Position numbers and translations under genes: made by a program. This document shows positions 9,733 through 17,574 of a DNA stretch of 64,000 nucleotides, in pieces. The DNA is taken from assembly GCA_963846315.1 (NCBI GenBank), contig CAWJVM010000007.1, positions 39,235 to 103,234 on the forward strand, in the 5' to 3' direction. The first letter of the stretch is position 1. Every line of letters begins with the position of its first letter. Under the pieces are notes generated by a model. The model saw only the letters and a list, made by a program, of their open reading frames with translations. It was not told the DNA's origin and did no database searches. Source of the DNA: RPQJ01 sp963846315 (GTDB taxonomy: Bacteria; Pseudomonadota; Gammaproteobacteria; Steroidobacterales; Steroidobacteraceae).

Positions 9733-10182
9733 ATGAAAAAGCCAGCCGCCAGTTCGGTTCTCCGCCTGCTACGTGCCCAGTCCCACGTGCAGAATCGCTT
9801 CGGCTCCGAACTCGGTTCGGTGCATGGCTTGTCCCTGAACGAACTGATGCTGCTGATGCAGCTCGAGCAGTCCCGTGGCGGCCGCCTGAAGCGAGTCGAA
9901 CTCGCCGAGCGACTCGACCTGAGTCAGTCGAGCGTCACGCGCATGGTGGCGCCGATGGAAAAGGTCGGCTGGGTGTCGCGCGCGGACGATCCGCGGGATG
10001 GCCGCGTGGGTTATGTCGTGCTGACCGACGCGGGCCGGCAACTGGCCCGGGAAGCCGCCAAGACTTTGCAGCATCAGGCGACCGCCCTGTTCGGTGATCA
10101 TTGGACCGACGACGAAGTCGTCACCCTCAATCGCCTGCTCGGCCGATTGATCGTGAACCTGCCAGGTCAACTGGGCGCGTGA
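9733..10182 (+). CDS. MarR-family transcriptional regulator
   Basis: The 149-aa protein has the winged-helix order of MarR: an N-terminal dimer helix, GLSLNELMLLMQLEQS, the recognition helix region LAERLDLSQSSVTRMVAPMEKVGWV, and the wing DDPRDGRVGYVVLTDAGRQL. A C-terminal helix pair completes the dimer. Such proteins repress their own or neighbouring genes and are released by small phenolic or oxidant ligands. No Shine-Dalgarno is visible; the predicted start of transcription coincides with the ATG, suggesting a leaderless mRNA. No obvious efflux or enzyme target is adjacent. Confidence 0.9.
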   Translation: MKKPAASSVLRLLRAQSHVQNRFGSELGSVHGLSLNELMLLMQLEQSRGGRLKRVELAERLDLSQSSVTRMVAPMEKVGWVSRADDPRDGRVGYVVLTDAGRQLAREAAKTLQHQATALFGDHWTDDEVVTLNRLLGRLIVNLPGQLGA

Positions 10183-10193
10183 AGCGGTTTGCT

Positions 10194-10226
10194 GTCCGGA
10201 ACGACTAGAAGGCGTCGTTTCCGGAC
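10194..10226. terminator. Candidate bidirectional terminator hairpin
   Basis: GTCCGGAACGAC (10194-10205) pairs with GTCGTTTCCGGAC (10214-10226) with a single bulged base and an eight-base loop. It lies between the convergent marR and 10205 genes and overlaps the latter's last codons. No T-run follows on either strand, so termination strength is uncertain. Confidence 0.4.
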
Positions 10227-10714
10227 AATTCCTTCTCGACACGGTCGGCGCTGTACATCACGACTTCGATGACCTCCCGCAGCGCCGCCGCATCGGCGTC
10301 TGCGCTGACCTGCGCCGAGAAGACGACCAGGTATTCGTCCTTGCCCTGGTTGACCTGCCAGGCGCCCAGGACCATGCGCACGTTTTCCTGCAGCAGGTGC
10401 ACCGCGAGCTCGGCCGGCACGGTGCCCTTGCCGCGCGCCGCCACCGACCAGACGTCACGGATCTCGAGCGGCGGCAACGCAGTCGTTGCCGAGGCCACCC
10501 ACACACGCTGGCTGCGTGTGGCGTCGACCTTGTAATCGAGCCGGTAGTCGCCGTCATCGATCAGGAAGCCGAGTTTCGCGCCGTTGAGTGCGGCTTCGAC
10601 GCGCGGATCGGGCGCCGCCGGCGCCGTAGCCGGCGTTTGTGCTCGTGACGCGCCTGAGGCCGCGAGGAGCAGCGGCAGGAGCACGATGACCCGCGGCGTG
10701 ACTCGCCGGCTCAC
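10205..10714 (-). CDS. Exported hypothetical protein, possibly YbjN-like fold (169 aa)
   Basis: The GTG at 10714 overlaps the stop of the RDD gene (GTGA), showing translational coupling. Residues 1-26 form a signal peptide (VIVLLPLLLAASGASRAQ), followed by an Ala/Pro linker. The rest alternates strands and helices (LGFLIDDGDYRLDYKVD, LAVHLLQENVRMVLGAW, EYLVVFSAQVSADADAA). This recalls the YbjN/secretion-chaperone fold, but I cannot prove it. No catalytic motif is apparent. It is the last gene of a four-gene minus-strand operon whose members all look envelope-associated. Confidence 0.55.
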   Translation of the reverse strand: MSRRVTPRVIVLLPLLLAASGASRAQTPATAPAAPDPRVEAALNGAKLGFLIDDGDYRLDYKVDATRSQRVWVASATTALPPLEIRDVWSVAARGKGTVPAELAVHLLQENVRMVLGAWQVNQGKDEYLVVFSAQVSADADAAALREVIEVVMYSADRVEKELSGNDAF

Positions 10715-11208
10715 GGCGTGCCCTGCTTCTGGAAATCGACCCGCGCAGGACCGCGGTGGCGTGGCCGCACGACGACGGTGCCGGCCAGCTTGTCGTGCCA
10801 GCCCTGCTTGCGCGGATCGAACGCGACCCAGACGATGCCTGCCATCAGCGGCAGCATCGCCACGTAGTAGCCGAGGTAGCGGATGACGAGCTGCCGGGTG
10901 CGGGGCTTGCCGCCGGTCTCGGCATCGACGATCCGCGCCGAGATTGCGATCTTGCCGGGCGTGGCCTGACGGTAGATCCAGAAGACGATGACCGCGATGG
11001 CGGGCAACAGCCAGTTGATCAGGAAATCGGCCGGGCCCTGCAGGAATGCTTCCGACGTCCAATACGAGCCGCCGTAGACCAGGGTCAACAGGGGTGCGCA
11101 CACGATCAGCAGCAGCACGGTGTCGATCAAGGCTGCGCCGACGCGAGCCCAGAAGCCCACGTATTCGAGTTCTTGAGCATCCGGTGCGGCCGGCGGGATT
11201 GCGGACAT
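10711..11208 (-). CDS. RDD-domain integral membrane protein
   Basis: The 165-aa protein has the RDD signature WARVGAALIDTVLLL (Arg and Asp in the first helix), three to four hydrophobic helices, and the second RDD element GWHDKLAGTVVV. An Arg-rich loop (AETGGKPRTRQLVIRYLGYY) is typical. RDD proteins are small inner-membrane proteins; some have Na+/H+ antiport activity, most are uncharacterised. The ATG at 11208 overlaps the upstream stop by one base (TGATG) and the downstream GTG overlaps its own stop, so the genes are translationally coupled. Confidence 0.82.
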   Translation of the reverse strand: MSAIPPAAPDAQELEYVGFWARVGAALIDTVLLLIVCAPLLTLVYGGSYWTSEAFLQGPADFLINWLLPAIAVIVFWIYRQATPGKIAISARIVDAETGGKPRTRQLVIRYLGYYVAMLPLMAGIVWVAFDPRKQGWHDKLAGTVVVRPRHRGPARVDFQKQGTP

Positions 11209-11535
11209 CACGGCCTCGCTTCGCAGTTGACTTCGACGACCACCGCGAACCACTTGCGCCGCGCGCGGAAGACGCTCTGCTCCGTCCTGCCGGGATTGAC
11301 ATTGAGGCTGGACCGGAAAGTCGTCTGCGGCGGTGCGTCGTAACGCAGCCGGCAACGAATTCGCTGGTCCGTGTTGTTGGTCAGCCGGACCACGAGCATG
11401 CTTGACTTGCGCGACCGGTTCGATCTTGACGTCGAGATCGTTCAACGTCGGTCGAATGTCGACCGTATAGGTTTGTGCAAATGCGGCTGGCGCGACCAGG
11501 ACGATCAACGCCAGCGCGAGGGCAGCGCCGTTCAG
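11208..11535 (-). CDS. Small exported protein, one +1 frameshift, uncertain CTG start
   Basis: Frame one encodes a signal peptide (LALALIVLVAPAAFAQ) and the start of a beta-rich domain (TYTVDIRPTLNDLDVKIEP). Near 11393-11400 the frame shifts by one base and continues as MLVVRLTNNTDQRIRCRLRY to EVNCEARP and a stop overlapping the RDD start. Together this gives about 108 aa with two cysteines. The pattern of a bound-residue-friendly beta sheet after a signal peptide resembles small periplasmic proteins, but I recognise no family. No ATG precedes the signal peptide in frame. A CTG at 11535 overlaps the stop of the 25-aa gene, so coupling from it is the best guess. Confidence 0.45.
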
Positions 11536-11609
11536 GCGACCAGGTCGCCTATCTGCTGCACCATGTACAACACGAGCGCGCTCAACATCACGTAACCGAT
11601 GACTTCCAT
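11532..11609 (-). CDS. 25-aa single-span membrane peptide
   Basis: An AAGGAGG ribosome site (11619-11625 on the plus strand as CCTCCTT) sits nine bases before an ATG at 11609. The ORF begins MEVIGYVMLSALVLYMVQQ, one hydrophobic helix with a short polar end. It is the first gene of the run leading to the exported protein and the RDD protein; its stop overlaps the possible start of the next gene. A GCGCCACACTGGCGC hairpin (11629-11643) lies just upstream of the ribosome site. Function unknown. The rest of 11644-11755 shows no gene. Confidence 0.5.
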   Translation of the reverse strand: MEVIGYVMLSALVLYMVQQIGDLVA

Positions 11610-11755
11610 GATCCATTTCCTCCTTGCAGCGCCACACTGGCGCGAATCCGACGCTGATCATGCTAGGTCTCCAGTGTTCGTGAATCCAGCGAATAGCGAC
11701 GAGTCGTTCGAGCGTCGCGACGAAGCGATCGGCGGCGGGCCGGGTGCTGCACGAC

Positions 11756-12028
11756 TCATTCCTGCACCCGCTTGCGACCGGGCTGAACTGCAACGAGCGT
11801 GACGCTCGAGTCGAGCGGGTCGAACAGGATCCGCGCCTCGCCGCGTTCGAGTTGTCGCAGCACCTGCGCCACTTTCTGCTCGTGCGAAAACGCGCGGTCA
11901 CCGTAGTCGGTGCCCTCGCGCAGGATGAAATTGTCGATCACACCGTGCAGCGCGTCGGTGGACAGGTCCATGAATGGAACGACGACAGGCTCGGGTCGCT
12001 CCTGCGGATCTTCCCAAGGCGCTGTCAC
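11756..12028 (-). CDS. yheU: YheU family protein (UPF0270)
   Basis: The core VVVPFMDLSTDALHGVIDNF, followed by LREGTDYGDRAFSHEQKVAQV, matches the UPF0270 family strongly; E. coli YheU has the same LREGTDYG...EQKVADV block. At 90 aa it is about 20 residues longer than YheU, the extra being a Pro/Glu-rich N-terminus. The function of the family is unknown. Its ATG overlaps the stop of the acyl-CoA synthetase (ATGA), so it is the last gene of a GST-synthetase-yheU operon. Confidence 0.85.
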   Translation of the reverse strand: MTAPWEDPQERPEPVVVPFMDLSTDALHGVIDNFILREGTDYGDRAFSHEQKVAQVLRQLERGEARILFDPLDSSVTLVAVQPGRKRVQE

Positions 12029-13662
12029 TTGAGCTGGGCTCCCGGACGGGAAATCGAATCGACCGGCTCATAGGCACCTTGACTCCAGCGCTCGCGCAGC
12101 ACGAATTTCTGGATCTTGCCCGAGCCCGTCAGTGGAAACTCGGTCAGGAAAACCCAGTAGCGTGGAGTCTTCGGTGCGGCCAGGCGTTGCCTGACGTGAC
12201 GACGCAAGTCGTCGATATCCGGGTTGAGCTCACCCGACAGGCGAATGAAGGCGACCAGCTCCTCGCCCATGCGTGGGTCGGGCACGCCGATCACGGCCAC
12301 TTCGGTGATGCTCGCGTGCTCGATCAGCGCCGATTCAATCTCGGCCGGAAACAGGTTCTCGCCGCCACGAATCACCATGTCCTTGAGCCGGCCGGTCACG
12401 CGGCAGTAGCCCCGGGCGTCCATCGTGCCGAGGTCGCCCGTGTGCAGCCAGCCGTCCCGGTCGACGGTGGCGGCCGTCGCGTCCGGCCGTTCGAAGTATT
12501 CCTGCATGACCATGTAGCCGCGGGCACAGATTTCCCCGATCGTGCCGTGCGGCACGGGCTCGCCCGTCATCGGATCCGCCACCTTCACTTCGCATTGCGG
12601 CATGGGCTGGCCGACGGTGTGGGCCTTCTCTTCGGCCGCGTCGTCGAGGCGTGTCATGGTGATCAGGGGACAGGCTTCGGTCTGGCCGTACACGATCGAG
12701 AACGTCACGCCGAGTTTCGTCTCGATGGCACGGACGATCTCGGGCGGCACGCTGGCGCCCCCGGCAACGGCGACGCGCAGGCTGGACAAGTCGCGCCGCG
12801 AAAAATCGGGGTGCTCGAGCATGGCGATCATCATGGTCGGCACGCCAAGCATGGCAGTGCCTCGTTCGCGTTCGATCAGCTCAAGCAGCCGGCCCGGGTC
12901 GAACGTGGGCAGGAAGGCATGCGTGGCGCGCGCCTGGATCGTGCCGAGCGTCGCCATGACGCAGCCCGCGGTGTGGAAAAACGGCATGGCGTGGCCATAC
13001 ACCTCGCCTTCCTGCAAACAGATCACCTGCGTGTAATAGCGCGAGTTGTTGGTCAGGCCGCGGTGATCCAGCAGCGCCCCCTTCGGGTTGCCGGTCGTGC
13101 CGGACGTGTACTGGATCTGCGCGGCATGATCCGGCGTGACGTCAGGAAGCTCGATGCCCTTCACAGCCGACCCGAGGAACTCGTCCCACTCGTCGAGCAC
13201 GATGGCATGACGCAGCTGGGGCAGGCCCGTACGCGTTTCCGCGACCCACTGCTCCAACGGATTGCCCCGGCACTGCCGCGAGTGAAAAACACCGGACGCG
13301 CGTGACTGACGCAAAACGAAATCGAGTTCCTTGGCGCGGTAGGCGGGATTGACGGTGACCAGCACCAGGCCCGCGAGGCCGGCGCCGAGTTCGAGCAGCA
13401 GCCATTCCGCGAGATTGGGAGCGTAGACCGCAATGTGTTCGCCGGGTTCGAAGCGAGTCAGCAAGGCCCGGGCGGTACGCTCCGCATCATGCAGCAACTC
13501 CGCGTAAGTCCAGGTGCGGCGTTCGCCCGGAAGCACGCCCCAGGCCGAAACAGCCAGCGTTGCACCGGCGTCGGCGGCCGCCGCTCGCAGTACGGAACCG
13601 ACCGTCGATTCCTGCACTGGATCGTCGGTTGGGCCCTGGGCATGCGATCCGCCGTCCGTCAT
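12025..13662 (-). CDS. AMP-dependent acyl-CoA synthetase
   Basis: The ATG at 13662 lies two bases after the GST stop and gives 545 aa. Adenylate-forming motifs are in order: the P-loop-like YTSGTTGNPKGALLDHRG, VAVAGGASVPP, YGQTEACPLITM, GWLHTGDLGTMDARGYCRVTGRLKDMVIRGGENLFP in two overlapping blocks, and the C-terminal catalytic lysine in TGSGKIQKF. The enzyme activates a carboxylic acid with ATP and CoA via an acyl-AMP. The motif set fits medium/long-chain or aryl acids; substrate cannot be read from sequence. It sits between a GST and yheU. Confidence 0.88.
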   Translation of the reverse strand: MTDGGSHAQGPTDDPVQESTVGSVLRAAAADAGATLAVSAWGVLPGERRTWTYAELLHDAERTARALLTRFEPGEHIAVYAPNLAEWLLLELGAGLAGLVLVTVNPAYRAKELDFVLRQSRASGVFHSRQCRGNPLEQWVAETRTGLPQLRHAIVLDEWDEFLGSAVKGIELPDVTPDHAAQIQYTSGTTGNPKGALLDHRGLTNNSRYYTQVICLQEGEVYGHAMPFFHTAGCVMATLGTIQARATHAFLPTFDPGRLLELIERERGTAMLGVPTMMIAMLEHPDFSRRDLSSLRVAVAGGASVPPEIVRAIETKLGVTFSIVYGQTEACPLITMTRLDDAAEEKAHTVGQPMPQCEVKVADPMTGEPVPHGTIGEICARGYMVMQEYFERPDATAATVDRDGWLHTGDLGTMDARGYCRVTGRLKDMVIRGGENLFPAEIESALIEHASITEVAVIGVPDPRMGEELVAFIRLSGELNPDIDDLRRHVRQRLAAPKTPRYWVFLTEFPLTGSGKIQKFVLRERWSQGAYEPVDSISRPGAQLK

Positions 13663-13664
13663 CG

Positions 13665-14354
13665 TCAGGGCGCCATCAACGTCGGTCCACCCTTGGCCTC
13701 CGCACGCTGGTACGCCGGCCGCGCGCGCATTCGCTTGCGATACGCGTCGATGTGCGGGTACTTGCCGCCCGCCGCCGAGCGTGACAGCAACGCTTCGATC
13801 GCGAAGCTCATCTGGAAGTCGGCCATGCTGATGTCGCTGCCCGCGAACCAGGTGTTCCGCGCCAGGTGACCCTCGATGAAGTCGAGCGAGTTCTGCAGGT
13901 TGGGGTCGATCAGGGTCGACTGCACCTTGCCGCACAGGCCGCGCGCGATGGGCTTGGCGAAGAACGGCATCGGTCGCGTGGGAAGGGTGCTGAACACGAG
14001 CTTCATCACCAGCCAGTTCATCAGCGAGCCCTCGGCGTAATGCATCCAGTACCTGGACTGCCAGTACGCCGGGGTTCCGGCCTCCGGTACCAGGTGCGCC
14101 AGCTCGCCGGTGCCGAGATGCCCGAACTTCTCGACCAGGTACTCGATGATCACGGCGGACTCCGCGATCACGGTGCCGTCGTCGGTCACCACCGGTGACT
14201 TGCCGAGTGGATGGATCGCCTTGAGTTCCGGCGGCGCCAGCCGCGTGACCTTGTCACGCTGGTACACCTTCAGCTCGTACGGCACGCCGAGTTCCTCGAG
14301 CAGCCAAAGGATGCGCTGCGAGCGCGAAGTTTCGAGATGGTGAACAGTCAACAT
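13665..14354 (-). CDS. Glutathione S-transferase family protein
   Basis: The 229-aa protein has the thioredoxin-like GST N-domain (LTVHHLETSRSQRILWLLEE, LGKSPVVTDDGTVIAESAVI, with the GSH-binding ES pair) and an all-helical C-domain (FIEGHLARNTWFAGSDISMADFQMS). The Ser in the SRSQR position may be the GSH-activating residue. Such enzymes conjugate or reduce electrophiles with glutathione in the cytosol. The downstream synthetase begins two bases after its stop, so both are co-transcribed. Confidence 0.87.
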   Translation of the reverse strand: MLTVHHLETSRSQRILWLLEELGVPYELKVYQRDKVTRLAPPELKAIHPLGKSPVVTDDGTVIAESAVIIEYLVEKFGHLGTGELAHLVPEAGTPAYWQSRYWMHYAEGSLMNWLVMKLVFSTLPTRPMPFFAKPIARGLCGKVQSTLIDPNLQNSLDFIEGHLARNTWFAGSDISMADFQMSFAIEALLSRSAAGGKYPHIDAYRKRMRARPAYQRAEAKGGPTLMAP

Positions 14355-14368
14355 TGCCCCTGCCCTGC

Positions 14369-14947
14369 TCACTGGCCCCGCCTGATCACGCCACACGCTT
14401 CGCGCGTGCCGCCCGCGCAGCCCTTCTTGAGTTCCGACTCCTCGTCGCAATACGTGTCCGGCTGGGTGTGCACGACGATGGCGCTGCCGTCCGCGTCGAA
14501 AACGCTCAGGCGACCGGGCGAGAGCGTGATGCGATTGGTCGTGTGCTTGAGCATACCGACGCCGTTCTTGACGTCGAGGTTGATCAGGTCACCCATGTGG
14601 AACGGGTGATTGATGTCCGTTGCCGGCGTGGCGTCCATCGCCGTATCGGGCCGTGACTGGCCGGCGGGACCCGGATCGTGGTGTCCTCCCGCTGCGGAGC
14701 ACGGCTCGCAGGCGCCGACTTCGTGGATGTGCACGGCGTGCTTGCCATCGGGCAGGCCCTTGACCTTGAGTTCGACCGTCACTTCCTTCACGCCTTCGGG
14801 CGTTACCTGTTCCTTGAGCTTGGCGTCGCCCGAGATCGCGGCGTGGGTGCAGCCCTTCAGGTCCGCAACCGCAGCCAACCCGTCCGCGGAGGCGATGGCT
14901 GGCAAGGCGATCAGGCTGGCGAGGATCAATTTGAGGGTTGAATGCAC
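14369..14947 (-). CDS. sodC: Periplasmic Cu/Zn superoxide dismutase
   Basis: A GTG at 14947 with AGGAG seven bases upstream starts a signal peptide (LILASLIALPAIASADG). Copper and zinc ligands are visible in HAVHIHEVGACE, GGHHDPG, HMGDLINL and SAIVVHTQ. The end REACGVIRRG supplies the conserved disulfide cysteine. The enzyme dismutates periplasmic superoxide. A stretch rarely seen in SodC, YCDEESELKKGC, lies between the last copper histidine and the C-terminal strand and adds two cysteines. Length 192 aa is near the family norm. It lies 14 bases from the GST gene. Confidence 0.88.
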   Translation of the reverse strand: MHSTLKLILASLIALPAIASADGLAAVADLKGCTHAAISGDAKLKEQVTPEGVKEVTVELKVKGLPDGKHAVHIHEVGACEPCSAAGGHHDPGPAGQSRPDTAMDATPATDINHPFHMGDLINLDVKNGVGMLKHTTNRITLSPGRLSVFDADGSAIVVHTQPDTYCDEESELKKGCAGGTREACGVIRRGQ

Positions 14948-14978
14948 TGCAGGCTCCTGGGGTCCGTTGCGGGTTCGA

Positions 14979-15644
14979 TCACCGATAGACCACCGCAATG
15001 TGCGGCACGGTCGTCACGTCCGGCTGCTTGAGCAGGAAATTGCGCAGGAACGTCGTAAGTTGCTTCTCGCATAACGCCACGATGGCGGGGTCGGTCGCCA
15101 GTTGCTCCCCCCGGGCCTGCGCGCGCTTGGATGCCTCCGCGTACAACTTCAGGGCCCCGGCTTTTTCATCGGTGAGCAGGCCGCCAGAGAGCACCTTGTA
15201 GGTCAGGTTGGTCACTGCGGGAGCAGCCACCAGCCGTGGTTTGCCGACCGTGACTTCGATGCCGCCCGGGCCGGACTTCACGTCGTACCGGTCGGGCGAC
15301 AAATCGTAGCCGAATGAAAACTCGACGTCGTACCAGATCGCGGTCGTGCCCGTCGAATGAAACCCGAGCACCGACTGGTCGAGGACCAGCGTCACCGCAT
15401 TGGCCTGGCTGACCGTTGCCGCCAGGAACTTCTGCTGCGCCGCGAGTTGCCGCTTGCCTTCCTGCAGGTAGCGCACGTACGTGGTGCGGCCGAGCAGCGT
15501 GCGCTCGCTTGCAGTGACGGAATCCTGCAGCAGGCTGGCGCGTTCGTTCGCCGACCGGACCTGGCCCTGCATGATGAAGAACGTCACGGCAGCTGCGATC
15601 GCCGCGGCTCCGACCAGCCAGGGGGTGCTCACGGGACGTTTCAT
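14979..15644 (-). CDS. DUF4230-like membrane-anchored protein
   Basis: One N-terminal membrane helix (about residues 9-26, LVGAAAIAAAVTFFIMQ) is followed by a helical stretch and a beta-rich domain with the DUF4230 flavour (GTTAIWYDVEFSFGYDLSP, GIEVTVGKPRLVAAP, VTNLTYKVLSGGLL). It ends in a helical region and VTTVPHIAVVYR. The 221-aa length is usual. Function unknown; the domain faces the periplasm. It lies between sodC and the HMG-CoA reductase, on the same strand, with short gaps. Confidence 0.6.
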   Translation of the reverse strand: MKRPVSTPWLVGAAAIAAAVTFFIMQGQVRSANERASLLQDSVTASERTLLGRTTYVRYLQEGKRQLAAQQKFLAATVSQANAVTLVLDQSVLGFHSTGTTAIWYDVEFSFGYDLSPDRYDVKSGPGGIEVTVGKPRLVAAPAVTNLTYKVLSGGLLTDEKAGALKLYAEASKRAQARGEQLATDPAIVALCEKQLTTFLRNFLLKQPDVTTVPHIAVVYR

Positions 15645-15705
15645 TCGACGTTGCCTCTCCCGACGTTGCTGTGCAACCGGTCCGGTCGTTGGCCACTATA
15701 GCGGT

Positions 15706-16881
15706 TCAAGGCCGGTTGCGACCCAGCTTGTCATGGCTGCTGACCCAGTCGCCGGCCAGCACAGCCGATCCCAGGGAAACGTCGCCAGCGAGCACGACGG
15801 CGGCTACGATTTCCGCCAGTCGATCGGCCTTGCCCGGACCGTAACAGCCCAGCATCTCCAGGCATTCGCGCTGGGTGCCCAGGCCGGTGCCGCCGCCGTA
15901 ACTCGCGACGATCAGCGACGGCAACGTGACCGACCAGTAATAGTCACCGTTCTCGAGCAGCTGCGCGTAAGTGATGCCGGCATGCGATTCCGCGACGTTG
16001 GCGACGTCCTGACCGGTCGCGATGAACATCGCCGCAATGCCGTTGGCCGCGTGAGGACCGTTGTAGGCCGAGCCAGCCATGAAGGAGCCGGCCTGGCTGA
16101 TCTGGCGCGAACGGAACAGCGTCTTCGCGTCCACTCGCATCAGGCGTTGCAGGGTTTCGTTGCGGATCGTCACCTCTGCGATCACACGGCGGCCCCGCGT
16201 GCGCAAGGTGTTGATGGCCGAATGCTTCTTGTCGGTGTCGATCGAGCCCGAGAGGATGTAGGCCGGGTGCAGCGGGTGCTGCGACCGGATCCACTCGCAC
16301 GCCGCCAGCGTTGCCTTGCCCGTCATGTTCTGGCCGGCCGCATCGCCCGTCGTGTAGTTGAAGCGCGTGTACAACAGGTTGCCCACGGCGTACTGCTCGA
16401 TCTCCGTCAACTTGCCGATCCGGGTCGTGGACTCCGCCGCCGCGCGAATGCCTTCGAACTGCGCGACGAGCCACTGCCCGAAATCGCGCGCCTCACGGGC
16501 GCTCGGGAATTCGAATACGGGCGCGCGCTGCATCGAGCGCTTGACCACCGTGACGGTCACCCCGCCGCTTTCGCTGAGCAACCGCATGCCTCGGTTGTAA
16601 CTGGCAACCAGCGTGCCCTCGGTGGTGGCGAGTGGGACAATGAAGTCGCCCGATGCGTGTTCGCCGTTGATCAGCAATGGCCCGGCCAGGCCGATGGGCA
16701 CCTGCGCGACGCCGAGAAAGTTTTCGATGTTACCGGCGACCTGCGCGGGATCGATGGTGAACGAACCGACGTGCGTCAGCGCCGTGCCGGTGCGGCCAGT
16801 CACGAACTCACGTCGCTGCCGCGTCATTTCGGCGGTGTAATCGTTGGCGGGGTCACGGGGGATCGGGATGCGGTCGCTCAC
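15706..16881 (-). CDS. Hydroxymethylglutaryl-CoA reductase (NADPH, class I-like)
   Basis: The GTG at 16881, with GAGGAGG just upstream, gives 391 aa. Catalytic features of HMG-CoA reductase are all visible: ENFLGVAQVPIGLAGPL (about residues 53-69), TTEGTLVASYNRG with the catalytic Glu near 88, the DAAGQNM nucleotide motif near 180, the lysine in DTDKKHSAIN near 218, GQDVANVAES, GGGTGLGTQ, and a C-terminal SSHD histidine near 383. The enzyme reduces HMG-CoA to mevalonate. The C-terminal His spacing and DAxGxN motif favour class I. No other mevalonate gene is in the window, and most Gammaproteobacteria use the MEP pathway, so acquisition by transfer is plausible. Confidence 0.88.
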   Translation of the reverse strand: MSDRIPIPRDPANDYTAEMTRQRREFVTGRTGTALTHVGSFTIDPAQVAGNIENFLGVAQVPIGLAGPLLINGEHASGDFIVPLATTEGTLVASYNRGMRLLSESGGVTVTVVKRSMQRAPVFEFPSAREARDFGQWLVAQFEGIRAAAESTTRIGKLTEIEQYAVGNLLYTRFNYTTGDAAGQNMTGKATLAACEWIRSQHPLHPAYILSGSIDTDKKHSAINTLRTRGRRVIAEVTIRNETLQRLMRVDAKTLFRSRQISQAGSFMAGSAYNGPHAANGIAAMFIATGQDVANVAESHAGITYAQLLENGDYYWSVTLPSLIVASYGGGTGLGTQRECLEMLGCYGPGKADRLAEIVAAVVLAGDVSLGSAVLAGDWVSSHDKLGRNRP

Positions 16882-16927
16882 GGTTCCTCCTCGGCATCTC
16901 GGCGTGAACACGCTCGTCCGTCGATGC

Positions 16928-17545
16928 TCAGAACCAGTTGAAGTTGAAACTGATGCTCACGCGCTCGGAGTTGACGGGATTGGGCGGCACTTCGTGCCGC
17001 AGCCAGCTCTCGAACAGCAGCACGGTGCCCGCAGCGACGGGCAGGGTCACCCACGGCTGGTTGTCGACCTTCGCCGTTGCCGTGCGCGGCGGAGCCGCCA
17101 TGTAGCGATCGAGGCGAGGGTCTTCGAGTTTCAGTCCTGGCACGCCTTTCGGCGTCCGCACGTAGTACGTCCCGCTGATCGTCGACAACGGGTGCAGGTG
17201 CAGGCCGTGGGTGACGCCGCGGGGCATCATGTTGATCCAGCAATCAGTCAACGTCAGTTCGCGGCCCTCGAGGTCGTACTCGAGCGCCAGGGCGTACGCC
17301 CGCACGTGCCGTTGCAGCTTTTTGCCGAGCGCTGCGAACGTCGGCGACAGCGTGTGCATGCGATTGAGCGAGCCGTACGACGTGTAGCCGCCCGGATACC
17401 GTTGCTTCGACCAGGCCCGTCCTGCGACGTCGTCTGCACGGTATTGCGCGCACTCCCGCAGCAGGCGGGCATTGAACGCCTCCCAGCCGGATGCCTGCAG
17501 CTTCGCCGCGTAGACGCGAGTGGGGAACAACGCAAGGACTGTCAT
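16928..17545 (-). CDS. Putative 2-oxoglutarate/Fe(II) oxygenase (TIGR02466-like)
   Basis: The 205-aa protein has an N-terminal LFPTRVYAAKL, the iron-binding strand THGLHLHPLSTISGTYYV and the second part LLFESWLRHEVPPNPVNSERV ending in SISFNFNWF. This order matches a group of putative 2OG-Fe(II) oxygenases close to prolyl hydroxylases. Ligands would be the His of HxHP and the His of LRHEV; the Arg of NSERVSISFN would bind 2-oxoglutarate. Substrate unknown. It lies 46 bases upstream of the HMG-CoA reductase on the same strand. Confidence 0.8.
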   Translation of the reverse strand: MTVLALFPTRVYAAKLQASGWEAFNARLLRECAQYRADDVAGRAWSKQRYPGGYTSYGSLNRMHTLSPTFAALGKKLQRHVRAYALALEYDLEGRELTLTDCWINMMPRGVTHGLHLHPLSTISGTYYVRTPKGVPGLKLEDPRLDRYMAAPPRTATAKVDNQPWVTLPVAAGTVLLFESWLRHEVPPNPVNSERVSISFNFNWF

Positions 17546-17574
17546 CGCCAGTCCGATACCTGCGGCCTCATCGG

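Noticed and set aside
11974..13305. Long open frame of 443 codons on the plus strand
   Set aside because: It is the shadow of the acyl-CoA synthetase on the other strand. High third-position GC leaves few stops in antisense frames.
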